A stretch of 31,165 nt of DNA from a virus. The translations under genes were made by a program, and so were the position numbers. The stretch's first letter is position 1. Every line of letters begins with the position of its first letter. The DNA lies in the IMG/VR virus record IMGVR_UViG_3300010885_006447, positions 1-31,165 of that record. The stretch is one strand, 5' to 3'. The notes beneath the pieces were generated by a model that saw nothing but the letters and a program-made list of their open reading frames with translations, ran no database searches and was not told the DNA's origin. Positions 16,501 through 23,800 of the stretch are shown in pieces.

Positions 16501-19500
16501 TGAAACAATAGTAGTACCGTTAGCAATGCCAATGCCTGCTAGTTGCATACCTACTGCAATAGTTCCTGTTACTGCACTATTAACTACTAGTTGTGTACCG
16601 GTAATTGTACCGTTAAATGTTGCTGTTGTTGTGGGTTGTCCGTAAATCTGTGCAACCATTTCGTCGATAACAGTTCTAGTTTGTACTACAGAACCATTTG
16701 AAGCCACTAGTTTAACACGTTCGCCAATAAATCCGATAGATCCATATGTCGAGTCTGCAAGGCTTGTATGTAGTGTAGCAACTGAAGTAACTAGTCTGTT
16801 GTATGAACGACCGCATTGAATACTTTGGAAGTTGCTGCCGAATAGCACGTCATATGCCAATGCACTAACAACGTAACCTGCATCACGATTTGTTAATGAT
16901 AGAATTGGACTTTCATTTTGATAGAATCGTGTTACCCATGATTGAGCATCATTTGCAATTTCACTAGCGCGAGCCTGTACTGCATCATATGATGCTTTGT
17001 TTGCTGTTGATGCTAGTGCGTATGCACCTGATACTATTGGGGTAATAACTAGTGTAGAACCAGTAGCTGTAGCCGACTGGCTTATGCTGATAGTCCAGCT
17101 TGTTCCAGATCCTGCTGTGATATAAGTGCCTGCGGCAATAGTACCACCTGTAACAATCTGTCCAATCTTGATTGTACCGCTTACACCACTAACTGTTAGT
17201 GTTGTACCGCTTGTTGTTCCAGTGAATGTTGCCGCTGATGTATCAGCTGAGCCATTATTGATCCAGTATAAAATATCTGCTACACGAGCCTGTGCAAATG
17301 CCGCGGCTGCGGCAGATCCTGCTGTACCAGTTATATATTGTGTGGTTGTGTTTCCAACGCTTTCTGTAACATTTGCCTTGGTAATAACTTGGCCAATAAC
17401 TGTTGATAATCTAGCTAGCGAGTTTTGTACACCTTTTAAATATGGTGCAAATAGTTGCGCTGTATTCAAACTGTAGTATGAACTACCAGTGATTACTGAC
17501 TGAGTGTTGCTACCATAAGTTAAGTCGTAGCAGATTGCGTCAAGCATAAATCCTAGATCGCGTTTTGTTTCTGCTTTATAAGTTTCGCTGTAGTTTACCC
17601 ACTGTTCAGAACCAGTTAGGTTTGTGTCAGTGTTTAAGAAAGCAACAATCTCATCTTTAATGTACTGATAGTTAGCCTTAATCAATGTTACTGCGTCACC
17701 GTAGTTAGCAAGATATGATGTGTTATACCCTGTAACTGTTGGCATACTGATAGTTGGCTCATATGACAATCCGTTAGGATAGTTTGGATTAGTTGGGCCA
17801 GTAATAACTGCGCCTGCACTAAACATGTCTTGAATAATTTTAGTATTGTTAACTACAAGATTAACAGCTGATAAATTACCTGTGTCGCCTGCAGGTAATG
17901 ATGTTACCTGAGTTGCGGTGTTAGGGAATGTTGTTCCTGTAGTAGTAGGAGTAATTGTAGTATTGGCTACTAGATCAGCAACTACTGATTGAATACGCAA
18001 TAGCGCGGCTGATGTCTTAGGTCTGTCATTGCCTAGATATTGTTGTGGGCCAGCAACTTGCACAATCGTGCTACGTAGTTCGTCGCCAACAACAGCAGTA
18101 TATGCCGGAACTACAATCGGACCATATTCATTATATGTTCCTGTTTTTAAATATATTGTAGTATTTGGACGAACTAGTTGAGGAATATTTCCATATGTGC
18201 CTGCTATTAATGCGCCAGTAATGATGCTTAATAAGTCTTGCGCGATTACTGTTGAGCCATTTTCAATCAAACTAGTAGTTACAGTAGTTCTATTTTGAAT
18301 AGCGTTAACGCTAACACCGTTTAAAGTTTGATAATTGGCTGCTGGCGCAGAGTTAGTCATCACTGCTGGAAATAGCGTGTCTTTTAAATATGCAAGACTT
18401 CCTGCAAATACAGGAGCTTGTTGAGCAGTACCGGTACTAGTGAAACTTGTTAATGTTCTAAAGTATGCTTGAGTAGCAGTTACACTATATAAGTTTCCGC
18501 CGTGAGTTAAGTCAAATATGATACCATCAATAACTGTTCCAGTATCTCGCTCTGCTTTACTCTGTGTATAGTTAAATGTAGCTGTTGATGCTGTAACACT
18601 ACTAGGAGTAATTGCTCGAGTCGAGCCACTTTGATATACATCACTAATTGTAAATGTTCCACTAGTTGGAATAGTATTTACATAGTAAACAGTTCCCACT
18701 GTTACGCCACCTGTTGCTGCCGAGAATGTAATAGGCATGCCATAATACATAGTCGCTGTAGTTATTTGGCTTGTACTACTAGTTCCGCCTACAATAAATG
18801 TGTTCCCGCTAGCACTTGTTCCAGTTACATTAAATGAATACTTGTTTAGAATATATTGGTTAACTTCTTTTATCATAAACTGTTTATTAACAGTTAATGC
18901 CAATCCGGCGTTAGAGTTTAAATATCCGTTTTCAATTTGTTTGCAAGCATATAACAAAGTTCCCCATGGTTTATCTAATGTTAAACCGTATCCGTTGCCA
19001 GATGCATCGGTGCCTGAAGGTGCAACATATACAATATTTTGTAGTTCACCATAGTATTTCCAACTTGGCTCATCGCCGTCAACACGTAAAACTTGACCAT
19101 CGAGACCAATTGGTAGTCGTACAGGACCATTTGCCCCGTAATATACCATGTCACCTTGTGTAGTCAATGCTCCGCTGTCAGCTCCGCTGGCTAATATGTT
19201 CCAGTAAGTTCCACTATCAGTAAGTGGGTCATTAACACCGGTAGACCCAGTATGAGCACTAATACAGATATAGCTACTATTTCCGTAATATACTGCATCA
19301 CCGTCAACGTAAGTTATACCAGTCTTCCAAGTTGCCGCATAACCCGTAGATACAGTAAATGTACCGATCGGACCTGTTGCTCCGCCGCCGGTGATAGTTG
19401 CTACTTTAACAACCAAATCGTTGCCAGGGCTTGCTCCACCTAATGCGCTACCTAACACTTTTAATGTGTCATTGACTGTGTATCCAGTCCCTGCTGTACT

Positions 19501-20817
19501 ACCGATAACTGCTGAATAGCTTGTTCCGGTACGTGTGACTGTAATAGTCGGGCTACCGGAGCCGGTTGCACTAACATTACTACTAGCAACGTTAGTGTAT
19601 GTAGTGTTAGCGGCGGTTGCCCAACGAATACCAGAATTTAATTTGCCCCACTTTAGGCTTATACCTGTACCTGTTAAAGAAGAACTAGATACTGTTTGAC
19701 TATTATTAACTACCCAACTAGTTCCGCTACCTGAAACAATAACTGTTCCCGCTGAAACTGTTCCCCCGGTTACTGTCATACCAATTGTAATTGTGCCAGT
19801 TGGTGAGGAAGTTGTTAACGCAGTACCACTTATACTGCCTGTAAATGTTGCAATATTTAAAGCAGGTGGTTTTGAAGATGAATTATCAGCTTTGGCTATG
19901 TAGCTATATCCGCCTAATGTTACAATACTACCAATTTTATAATCTGTGCTATTGTTCCATTCACCAGTGTACACTAGACCAGTTGTAAATATTTTCCAAT
20001 ATGTTGTTTCTGTACTTGGTATTTTTGGACTTGCAGAGCCGTTATTTTCTATTGCCGTATAGGTATATCCGCCATATGTTACAACGTCACCTATTTGGTA
20101 TTCATTATTTAGGCTCCAAGATCCTTCGAACTCAAAACCGTGAACAAAAATTTCAAAGTTTCCAGTGTCAATGGTTGTACCTGTCGAAGTATGGTGTGTT
20201 GTACATATCCACAAATCAGGGCCAAATTTAACAACATCGTTTAGTTTGTATCGTACACTACTGCCACTCCACAAGCCAAGAAAAGTAATACCTTGATTAA
20301 ATGCATCCCACTTAGATGCGTCAAGTTCTAATCCGTCTGACACTGTTGCGGCAGATGTATGTTGAGTTTTACAAACATAGGTGCTACCACCGTAGTAGAC
20401 AAAATCACGAACTTTATATCGTGTGCTTGTTGCCCATGCACCAAGCCATTTGAATCCTGCAGAGAATTGATCCCATTTACTTAGGTCATCTTCTAAATAA
20501 GTTTGGCTAGTATGTGCAGTCTTACAAACATACACAACTGCTCCCCATATAACTATATCACCTAGCTTATAATAAGTAGTTGCGGCCCATGTATTGCGCC
20601 ATGTTGTACCGTCAGCAATTAAGTTCCATTTAGTAACTCCGGGAATACCGGCTACATCGGTAGCGAATCCAGATACTGAGTTTGTTGACGTGTGACTGAT
20701 TACACAAATATATGTTTTTCCACCGTTGGTAACTACATCGTCAACCACATAACTGCGGTTTTGTGCCCATGCACCTTGGTATACAAACTTAATTCTACCT
20801 AATTTAAATTCTGCCAT
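10549..20817 (-). CDS. Giant modular fibre/tailspike-like protein A (3422 aa)
   Basis: Order of parts by residue: about 13-310, six CBM-like repeats (W...Y..GDxVxxGGxxYxC...HTS...W); 316-380, a GSGTSW module; 493-548, a seventh repeat; 549-590, an ALTTQGD linker; 592-635, VYVAPSGTDASGNG..LDKPWGT, the usual lead-in of pectin-lyase-like beta-helices; 640-1950, helical repeats (NK/ANxxxxxE ... RDxxxxxDxxxxDL) and a KTGTYNEYGPIVVP helix motif near 888-905, with many inserted beta modules; 1936-2090, more beta-helix; 2440-2960, propeller-like repeats (YGxGxFVAxxxxxxxxxSxDGxxW); 3240-3422, a C-terminal domain (DGNFNVGNLFGVQQSTGTAT; GVVPTQKAIKAFI). It is probably a long fibre or spike that binds and possibly cleaves surface sugars. 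AGAGGAT 8 bases before ATG sets the start. It is a paralogue of the broken gene B upstream. Confidence 0.88.
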   Translation of the reverse strand: MAEFKLGRIKFVYQGAWAQNRSYVVDDVVTNGGKTYICVISHTSTNSVSGFATDVAGIPGVTKWNLIADGTTWRNTWAATTYYKLGDIVIWGAVVYVCKTAHTSQTYLEDDLSKWDQFSAGFKWLGAWATSTRYKVRDFVYYGGSTYVCKTQHTSAATVSDGLELDASKWDAFNQGITFLGLWSGSSVRYKLNDVVKFGPDLWICTTHHTSTGTTIDTGNFEIFVHGFEFEGSWSLNNEYQIGDVVTYGGYTYTAIENNGSASPKIPSTETTYWKIFTTGLVYTGEWNNSTDYKIGSIVTLGGYSYIAKADNSSSKPPALNIATFTGSISGTALTTSSPTGTITIGMTVTGGTVSAGTVIVSGSGTSWVVNNSQTVSSSSLTGTGISLKWGKLNSGIRWATAANTTYTNVASSNVSATGSGSPTITVTRTGTSYSAVIGSTAGTGYTVNDTLKVLGSALGGASPGNDLVVKVATITGGGATGPIGTFTVSTGYAATWKTGITYVDGDAVYYGNSSYICISAHTGSTGVNDPLTDSGTYWNILASGADSGALTTQGDMVYYGANGPVRLPIGLDGQVLRVDGDEPSWKYYGELQNIVYVAPSGTDASGNGYGLTLDKPWGTLLYACKQIENGYLNSNAGLALTVNKQFMIKEVNQYILNKYSFNVTGTSASGNTFIVGGTSSTSQITTATMYYGMPITFSAATGGVTVGTVYYVNTIPTSGTFTISDVYQSGSTRAITPSSVTASTATFNYTQSKAERDTGTVIDGIIFDLTHGGNLYSVTATQAYFRTLTSFTSTGTAQQAPVFAGSLAYLKDTLFPAVMTNSAPAANYQTLNGVSVNAIQNRTTVTTSLIENGSTVIAQDLLSIITGALIAGTYGNIPQLVRPNTTIYLKTGTYNEYGPIVVPAYTAVVGDELRSTIVQVAGPQQYLGNDRPKTSAALLRIQSVVADLVANTTITPTTTGTTFPNTATQVTSLPAGDTGNLSAVNLVVNNTKIIQDMFSAGAVITGPTNPNYPNGLSYEPTISMPTVTGYNTSYLANYGDAVTLIKANYQYIKDEIVAFLNTDTNLTGSEQWVNYSETYKAETKRDLGFMLDAICYDLTYGSNTQSVITGSSYYSLNTAQLFAPYLKGVQNSLARLSTVIGQVITKANVTESVGNTTTQYITGTAGSAAAAAFAQARVADILYWINNGSADTSAATFTGTTSGTTLTVSGVSGTIKIGQIVTGGTIAAGTYITAGSGTSWTISISQSATATGSTLVITPIVSGAYALASTANKASYDAVQARASEIANDAQSWVTRFYQNESPILSLTNRDAGYVVSALAYDVLFGSNFQSIQCGRSYNRLVTSVATLHTSLADSTYGSIGFIGERVKLVASNGSVVQTRTVIDEMVAQIYGQPTTTATFNGTITGTQLVVNSAVTGTIAVGMQLAGIGIANGTTIVSGSGTTWLLNYNQSAASTTTSITSATTSIVLNGNTYNDVLTAGTTSGFVPGLVITITGTTISNLVAGTYYIKQVLSSTQFTISQTYLGTTFDITSAGTGAMTAVVYGIYGGLGLTTDITASGTTIPVSTVTTSTNLITVTSNAGMLVNMPIVFTGLPANITTTATTISSSSITLGATVSSLGVVVGQKVWFTGFTPQATGTQSSIVSNQVYYVKTASASAITIAATLGGTALVLTNATGLTLTANFNAAGGLVNGAQYWINTVTAGTYPSAGTTITVTESYKSGTAFAITNTVGSLTATCTAGMPINQGICDKNTNGTIQPWNNPTGSYSMTSGYNNTLATIQGAEIIRANKEFLANEAVAYVLSQFTGTVTTTATNGTITCSGAHNLTVGDPVVFSGTVFDVSLSPTTVYWVLTTPTTATLTVSITQPGKGTQTTKTLTGGTGTMTVSYFIDTTKAVRDATYHIDGLIYDLGLTGNYKSTRSARIYLSAQGGSTATDLFHLRNASGLRNMTTNGLNGALTLPNALGTRRPTAGSYSSLDAGFGPSDSAAWISNRSPYTQNLTLFGSGCSGMKIDAALHAGGNKSIVANDYTTIISDGIGVWCTGSNALTELVSVFAYYSYAGYLAEYGGRIRATNGNSSYGTYGVIAEGIDSYETPIYGRLNNRASPAYVTNVVTDSVDEILRLEFENAGSQYTNTLPTVNGAGYNIVTIQDEFRDSAVFETRLVDLNNGQGTGGSNYLTASNVAQTGTVGTITIANSDIQLSSAYVGMRIQLIAGTGVGQYANIIGYAQSNKLANVVRPSFATLTITTNNTTVFTVASTATMHVGQPIYLGAAIAGLTTGTVYYVSTTSLTSTTFRLATSAANAAAGTNISLNATSATPAVTAASIIVGTTLTVGTLTSGTIYPGMLLTGGSVLPNTYVVANISGSGAGSTWTVSVSQNLASTAITGTIAVPVYEAGWDHVVPGNTVYSLLDATSGYIIEPALSYTAPGFTSTAITMTAAVTTTWASVAYGQGKFVATSNATGVASTATTADGTTWAAGGALPTDASAQWGSVVYGGGQNATATAIVGGVGGSGAVLTAVIGTGNTAGQIISITVVSGGYNYLTPPTIVITDATGAGATATARVLNGSIQAVDMIITGSLYVSPIITAVTGSLSSITATTWGSGYYASPIVTIAPPFTATGWSSGGAVTAGNYYSAVDTTVSPNVTNYYYASGSGTTFSSTKPTFTNAVYGKSGYGASGVGSGGTNVSLAYVGTLAVAGANTNTNAAGYGVTSYTISQPGYGYTTTPAVTVTDPNAAFVAISTATASAAYSADQGGTWSATGGTTGKTNLKSLAYGNNLYIAVGGTSGASAVSLSGSPSGTWSDRSSNITTNASGYTNITYGAGVFCAIGGTVSSFTAADPTVWYAGATLPSKTWASVTYGNGRFVALASDGTLCYTTNWQTNAWVTTPSPAANNTWVTVLNNPLYANGITTWSRIRYGQGLFVAVATSSQAVATSPDGLNWTYYATGMPSSSNWLGLVFGNPQNATLGAVPTWVAVSNTSGKTATRIQTGARPQGRIKVVNNQVSEVRMIEPGSGFPRGNVTATSTTSTGTITVDNISNLTANQPIVFNGTSSGGIVAGTYYYVKGTPTSTSGLAGTIQISTTAGGAVFALTASTPSGMTYFAGPIITQTDPNKVNTAPLVARIGNGALGNPSFAHRGTANTTATASYLGDGYADLYQVGSYVNVSGLYQIPTAGCNVVFSSITGTNRWYKLVSVTNVLGVPGNYSATFQINPGLSTLLAPAHNELITTNLSYSNVRLTGHDFLYIGTGGVTATNYPYVDATKAVSANQELFVGGGRVFFTSTDQDGNFNVGNLFGVQQSTGTATLNASAFNLSGLQSLTLGSVSLGVGSATIYQFSTDPYFTANSDGVVPTQKAIKAFITAQIGGGQSSLNVNTITSGQIYIAGNTISNTNNAQIYVSSKMTFTGGIDGAPVALVYFGQR
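11505..11760 (-). other. Beta module present in A and absent from B
   Basis: About 85 residues (TSTGTITVDNISNLTANQPI to ALTASTPSGMTYFAG) lie between EPGSGFPRGNVT and PLVARIGNGALGNPSF in A. In B the matching stretch runs straight through: ETGSGYTSVPSVSL, then TPRISNGSLGNPTF. It belongs to the same 'QPIVFNG..GGIVAGTYYYVK' type found elsewhere in both giant proteins. Confidence 0.6.
12610..13330 (-). other. Insertion splitting a propeller-like blade in protein A
   Basis: The blade WGSVVYGGG...FVAISTATASAAYSADQGG...TW is interrupted after YGGG by about 240 residues, beginning QNATATAIVGGVGGSGAV and ending VTVTDPNAA, just before FVAIS. The insert holds GSGY/TPPTIVITDATGAGATATA-type modules. In neighbouring blades YGNGRFVALAS and YGQGLFVAVAT run without a break. 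Confidence 0.6.
15560..16630 (-). repeat. Run of tandem beta modules in protein A
   Basis: About 355 residues made of consecutive small beta modules: one GSGTTW type (GTIAVGMQLAGIGIANGTTI), then several of the type 'GMxVxxPIxFTG...G..YYVxxx..S..I.I....G.....L....G' (for example NAGMLVNMPIVFTG and ASAITIAATLGGTALVLTNA). They stand between the third and fourth helical repeat units. Some phage modules of this shape are picked up by E1-FCCH-like domain models; I cannot run that search. Confidence 0.55.
19165..20781 (-). repeat. CBM-like repeat ladder of protein A (7 units)
   Basis: Seven units of about 45-55 residues share W-x5-7-Y-x2-G/D-D-x-V-x3-G-x2-Y-x-C/A and mostly end HTS...W (examples: YKLGDIVIWGAVVYVCKTAH; YVDGDAVYYGNSSYICISAH). 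The pattern recalls CBM5/12 chitin-binding modules and is common at the N-termini of marine phage fibre proteins. Units 1-6 are contiguous; unit 7 is separated and split by inserted modules. Confidence 0.7.
19340..19615 (-). other. Wandering GSGY-type module inserted in CBM repeat 7 of A
   Basis: About 90 residues beginning NTTYTNVASSNVSATGSGSP and including KVLGSALGGASPGNDLVVKV sit between GIRWA and ATWKTGITYVDGD. Removing them joins a normal CBM-like repeat start (compare GFKWLGAWATSTRYKVRD in unit 3). A relative of this module occurs in gene B at 25900-26145 inside a different domain. Confidence 0.6.
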
Positions 20818-20837
20818 TTTATATCATCCTCTGATAG

Positions 20838-20845
20838 TATTTATC
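20838..20845 (-). promoter_or_regulatory. Possible T4-like late promoter before gene A
   Basis: GATAAATA on the leftward strand differs from the T4 late box TATAAATA by one base. It lies in the 60-base gap between B and A, 20 bases ahead of the ATG, with AGAGGAT (20826-20832) between. Transcription starting about 6 bases past the box would leave a very short leader, as in many T4 late genes. A similar GATAAGTA lies at the same place before gene B. Confidence 0.35.
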
Positions 20846-20877
20846 TTTGTTGTATTTCTTATGTTTATGAACGGCGA

Positions 20878-23800
20878 TTATCGTCTTCTCATAAACATAT
20901 CTAACGCTGCCATATTTCCGTCTACACCTTTACCTGTAATATACATCTTGTTGGCAATTTTAACAGCCGACCCAATGGAGCCGTTAGCCACAGTTGATCT
21001 AATAAAGTTTGGTCCGCCGACGTTTACAGTACCAGCAATAAAATTACCAGTAAATGTATTTGCGCCGCCTTGACTTAAACGTCCGGTTAAGAACGACTTA
21101 ACTGCTCGCTGTGTTGGCACTATTGCATCTGAGTTTGCGGCAAAAGTTGGGTCTGTACTAAATTGTGTAATAACTACGCTCGAACTTCCTACAGCAATGC
21201 CGCCTAGGCTCAACGTTTCTAATCCAGTTAATCCAAATTGTGTTGCACTTAGGGTAACTGTTCCTGTTGCCTGTTGTACTCCAAACAAGCCGCCAACACT
21301 AAAGTTACCATTTTCGTCTGTACTAGTATAGAAAATATGTCCTTGATTTGTTTCGACTGCCTGTTGATTTATTTTTGCTGTTGTAATGTCAATATATGGA
21401 TAATTAGCTGTGGCTTTATTTCCTGTGCCGACAAGCAAGAAGTCATGATTGGTTACACGACACTGACTATATAATTGACGGAGCTGAATTTGTGTTCCGT
21501 TTGCCGGACTCAATGTTGTAGTCATTTCAGGTGATATTTGTACACTTGCTTCGATAAACGGAGCTGTTGTCCCAAATACGGCTGTAGCACTAGTTACCTT
21601 ATAGACTTGATCGATTCCTGCAATAGATAAATTGCTACCAACTAACGGTACGGTATTTAGATTACTAACAATTAAGTTTAATCCTATTTGATACGTGTCT
21701 GCATAACCATTACCTGTAATTGTTACTACAGTTGAAGTTGTGTTATATCCAGTTCCTCTATTAACAAAAGTTGGATTACCTAAAGAACCGTTACTTATGC
21801 GTGGTGTAACTGTTGCGTTAACTGATACGTTGTAATCAATAAGGCTTACAGAAGGTACTGAGGTATACCCGGAACCAGTTTCCCATATAGATACTCCTGA
21901 TATCACTCCAGAGTTAACACTTGGTCTACCCTGTGCTCTTGCACCTTCACTGATTACTGTTGCATTTCCGGACGAGTTACCATCTCCAGTTAATGTTGCA
22001 AATACCCCAACATTAGAACTATTAAATCCAAACTTTATTGCATTAATACTTCCGTATGTTAATGTCCTTGTTTTCCAATAGATGCTGTGCTCACTGGCAT
22101 ACGCAGTTGTACTTTCAGAGTTCACAGCTACAAATACTCCTTGACCGTAACTTATCGAAGTTGCAGACATGTAGGTTGCTGATTTCTGCCAGTTAACTCC
22201 GTCAAAGCTGTATGCTGAACGTAAACCTGTTCCTGTCTGTACTGCTACAAATTTATTATTTCCAAAGGTTACATCAGTATATTCTGGTGCGCCAACTGCA
22301 AATGTTAATCCAGCTGTTGTACCTGCGCCAGTTGTTATTGGATTTGTTCCTTGAATTGCGTTAATATAAGTGGTTGCAAGAGTAAATGATGTTTTACCGT
22401 TAGTTGCACTAATATAATAAGTACCGTTTGTGATAGTACACTGACCGCCTGTACCAGCTGCCGGACTAAGTGCGCCTGATACCCTAATACTCTGTCCAAC
22501 TACTAATTGAGTAGTAGTAGTTGTACAAGTAAACTGTCCGGCACTACCAATAATAGTTACGCCACTTAACGTAGTATTGCTTATAGGCAATGTAGAAGAA
22601 GTCCATGTTACACCGTCTGGACTCCAAGCTGTTTGCCCTGTACTATTAACAGCAACAAATAGTCCAGAACCATATGTTAGTGCTACCCATGAACCAATAG
22701 TACTTGTAATAGCTGTGCTTGCGTCACTATTATCTAAATGCATTAATAACATTGTATTTGTATCAGATGTAAAGGGTGCTATTGCAGGACTAAATGTAGT
22801 TGTATATCTACTTACGCCTCTACTAACACGCACTTCATCAATATAACCAGTAGCATTTAGTGATCCAGTCCATGATGCTCCTATTCTTATTGGTCTGGCT
22901 GCATAGGTATTAGCATCTGTATAAGTTGTAGGGGTTAACGTGCCGTTAACAAATATTCTGGTTATTCCACTTGCTCTTGACACCGCTACATGATTCCATG
23001 CGCCTGCTGAACAAGCTACGCTAGATGTAATCTGATAAGCGTTATTAACAAATAATCTTATATTTCCAGATGCATTCATTTCTAAATATATTGCCGCATC
23101 ATTACCAGAACTACGTTGATCAATTAATACCTGTTGTGCTCCAATGGCAGTTGGTCTCCAGAAAAATTCAATAGTGAAGTCTTCGTTGTTATATGCAAAC
23201 TTTTCATCGCTTGCTACAGTAATATAGCTTGATCCGTTTAAGTATAAACTAGAAATACCAAATTTGTATTGCGTAGTACTTATTACAGGACTTCCTGTTA
23301 GTGTCACTGCGGTACTACTTGGTAAACTAGTTGCTGTCCATGTTTGTGCTTGATTAGTTGAGTATGCTGTGCGGGTGTTATCACTGCTGATGGCTACAAA
23401 AGTTCCATTACCATAGGCAATCTTACTCCATGTTGACTTGGTAGGTAATGCGCTAGTTCTCCATCCTAGTCCGTTGGAATTAGTATATGCTACTACAGAG
23501 GTACTGCCAATTGTAGTTGTTCCTAGTGCCGCAAAATAGTAGTTTCCATATGCAATACTGCTCCATGATGCTACTGTAGGAGGTAGCGCCACTGATGACC
23601 ATGTAGAACCATTTGATGATGCCGCTCCTACAGATCCGGTAGTTGGCGTTGCTATAAAGTAGTTGTTGCCATAAGCTATGCTGTTAAAAGATGCCCCACC
23701 AGTTAGTGGTGTTTCTACATTTCCAGACGACTGAGAATACGCTGGCAATGTAAACACTGTTCTAGGTTCAATAAAGTATGCGCTTGTTGAATCAAGAGCT

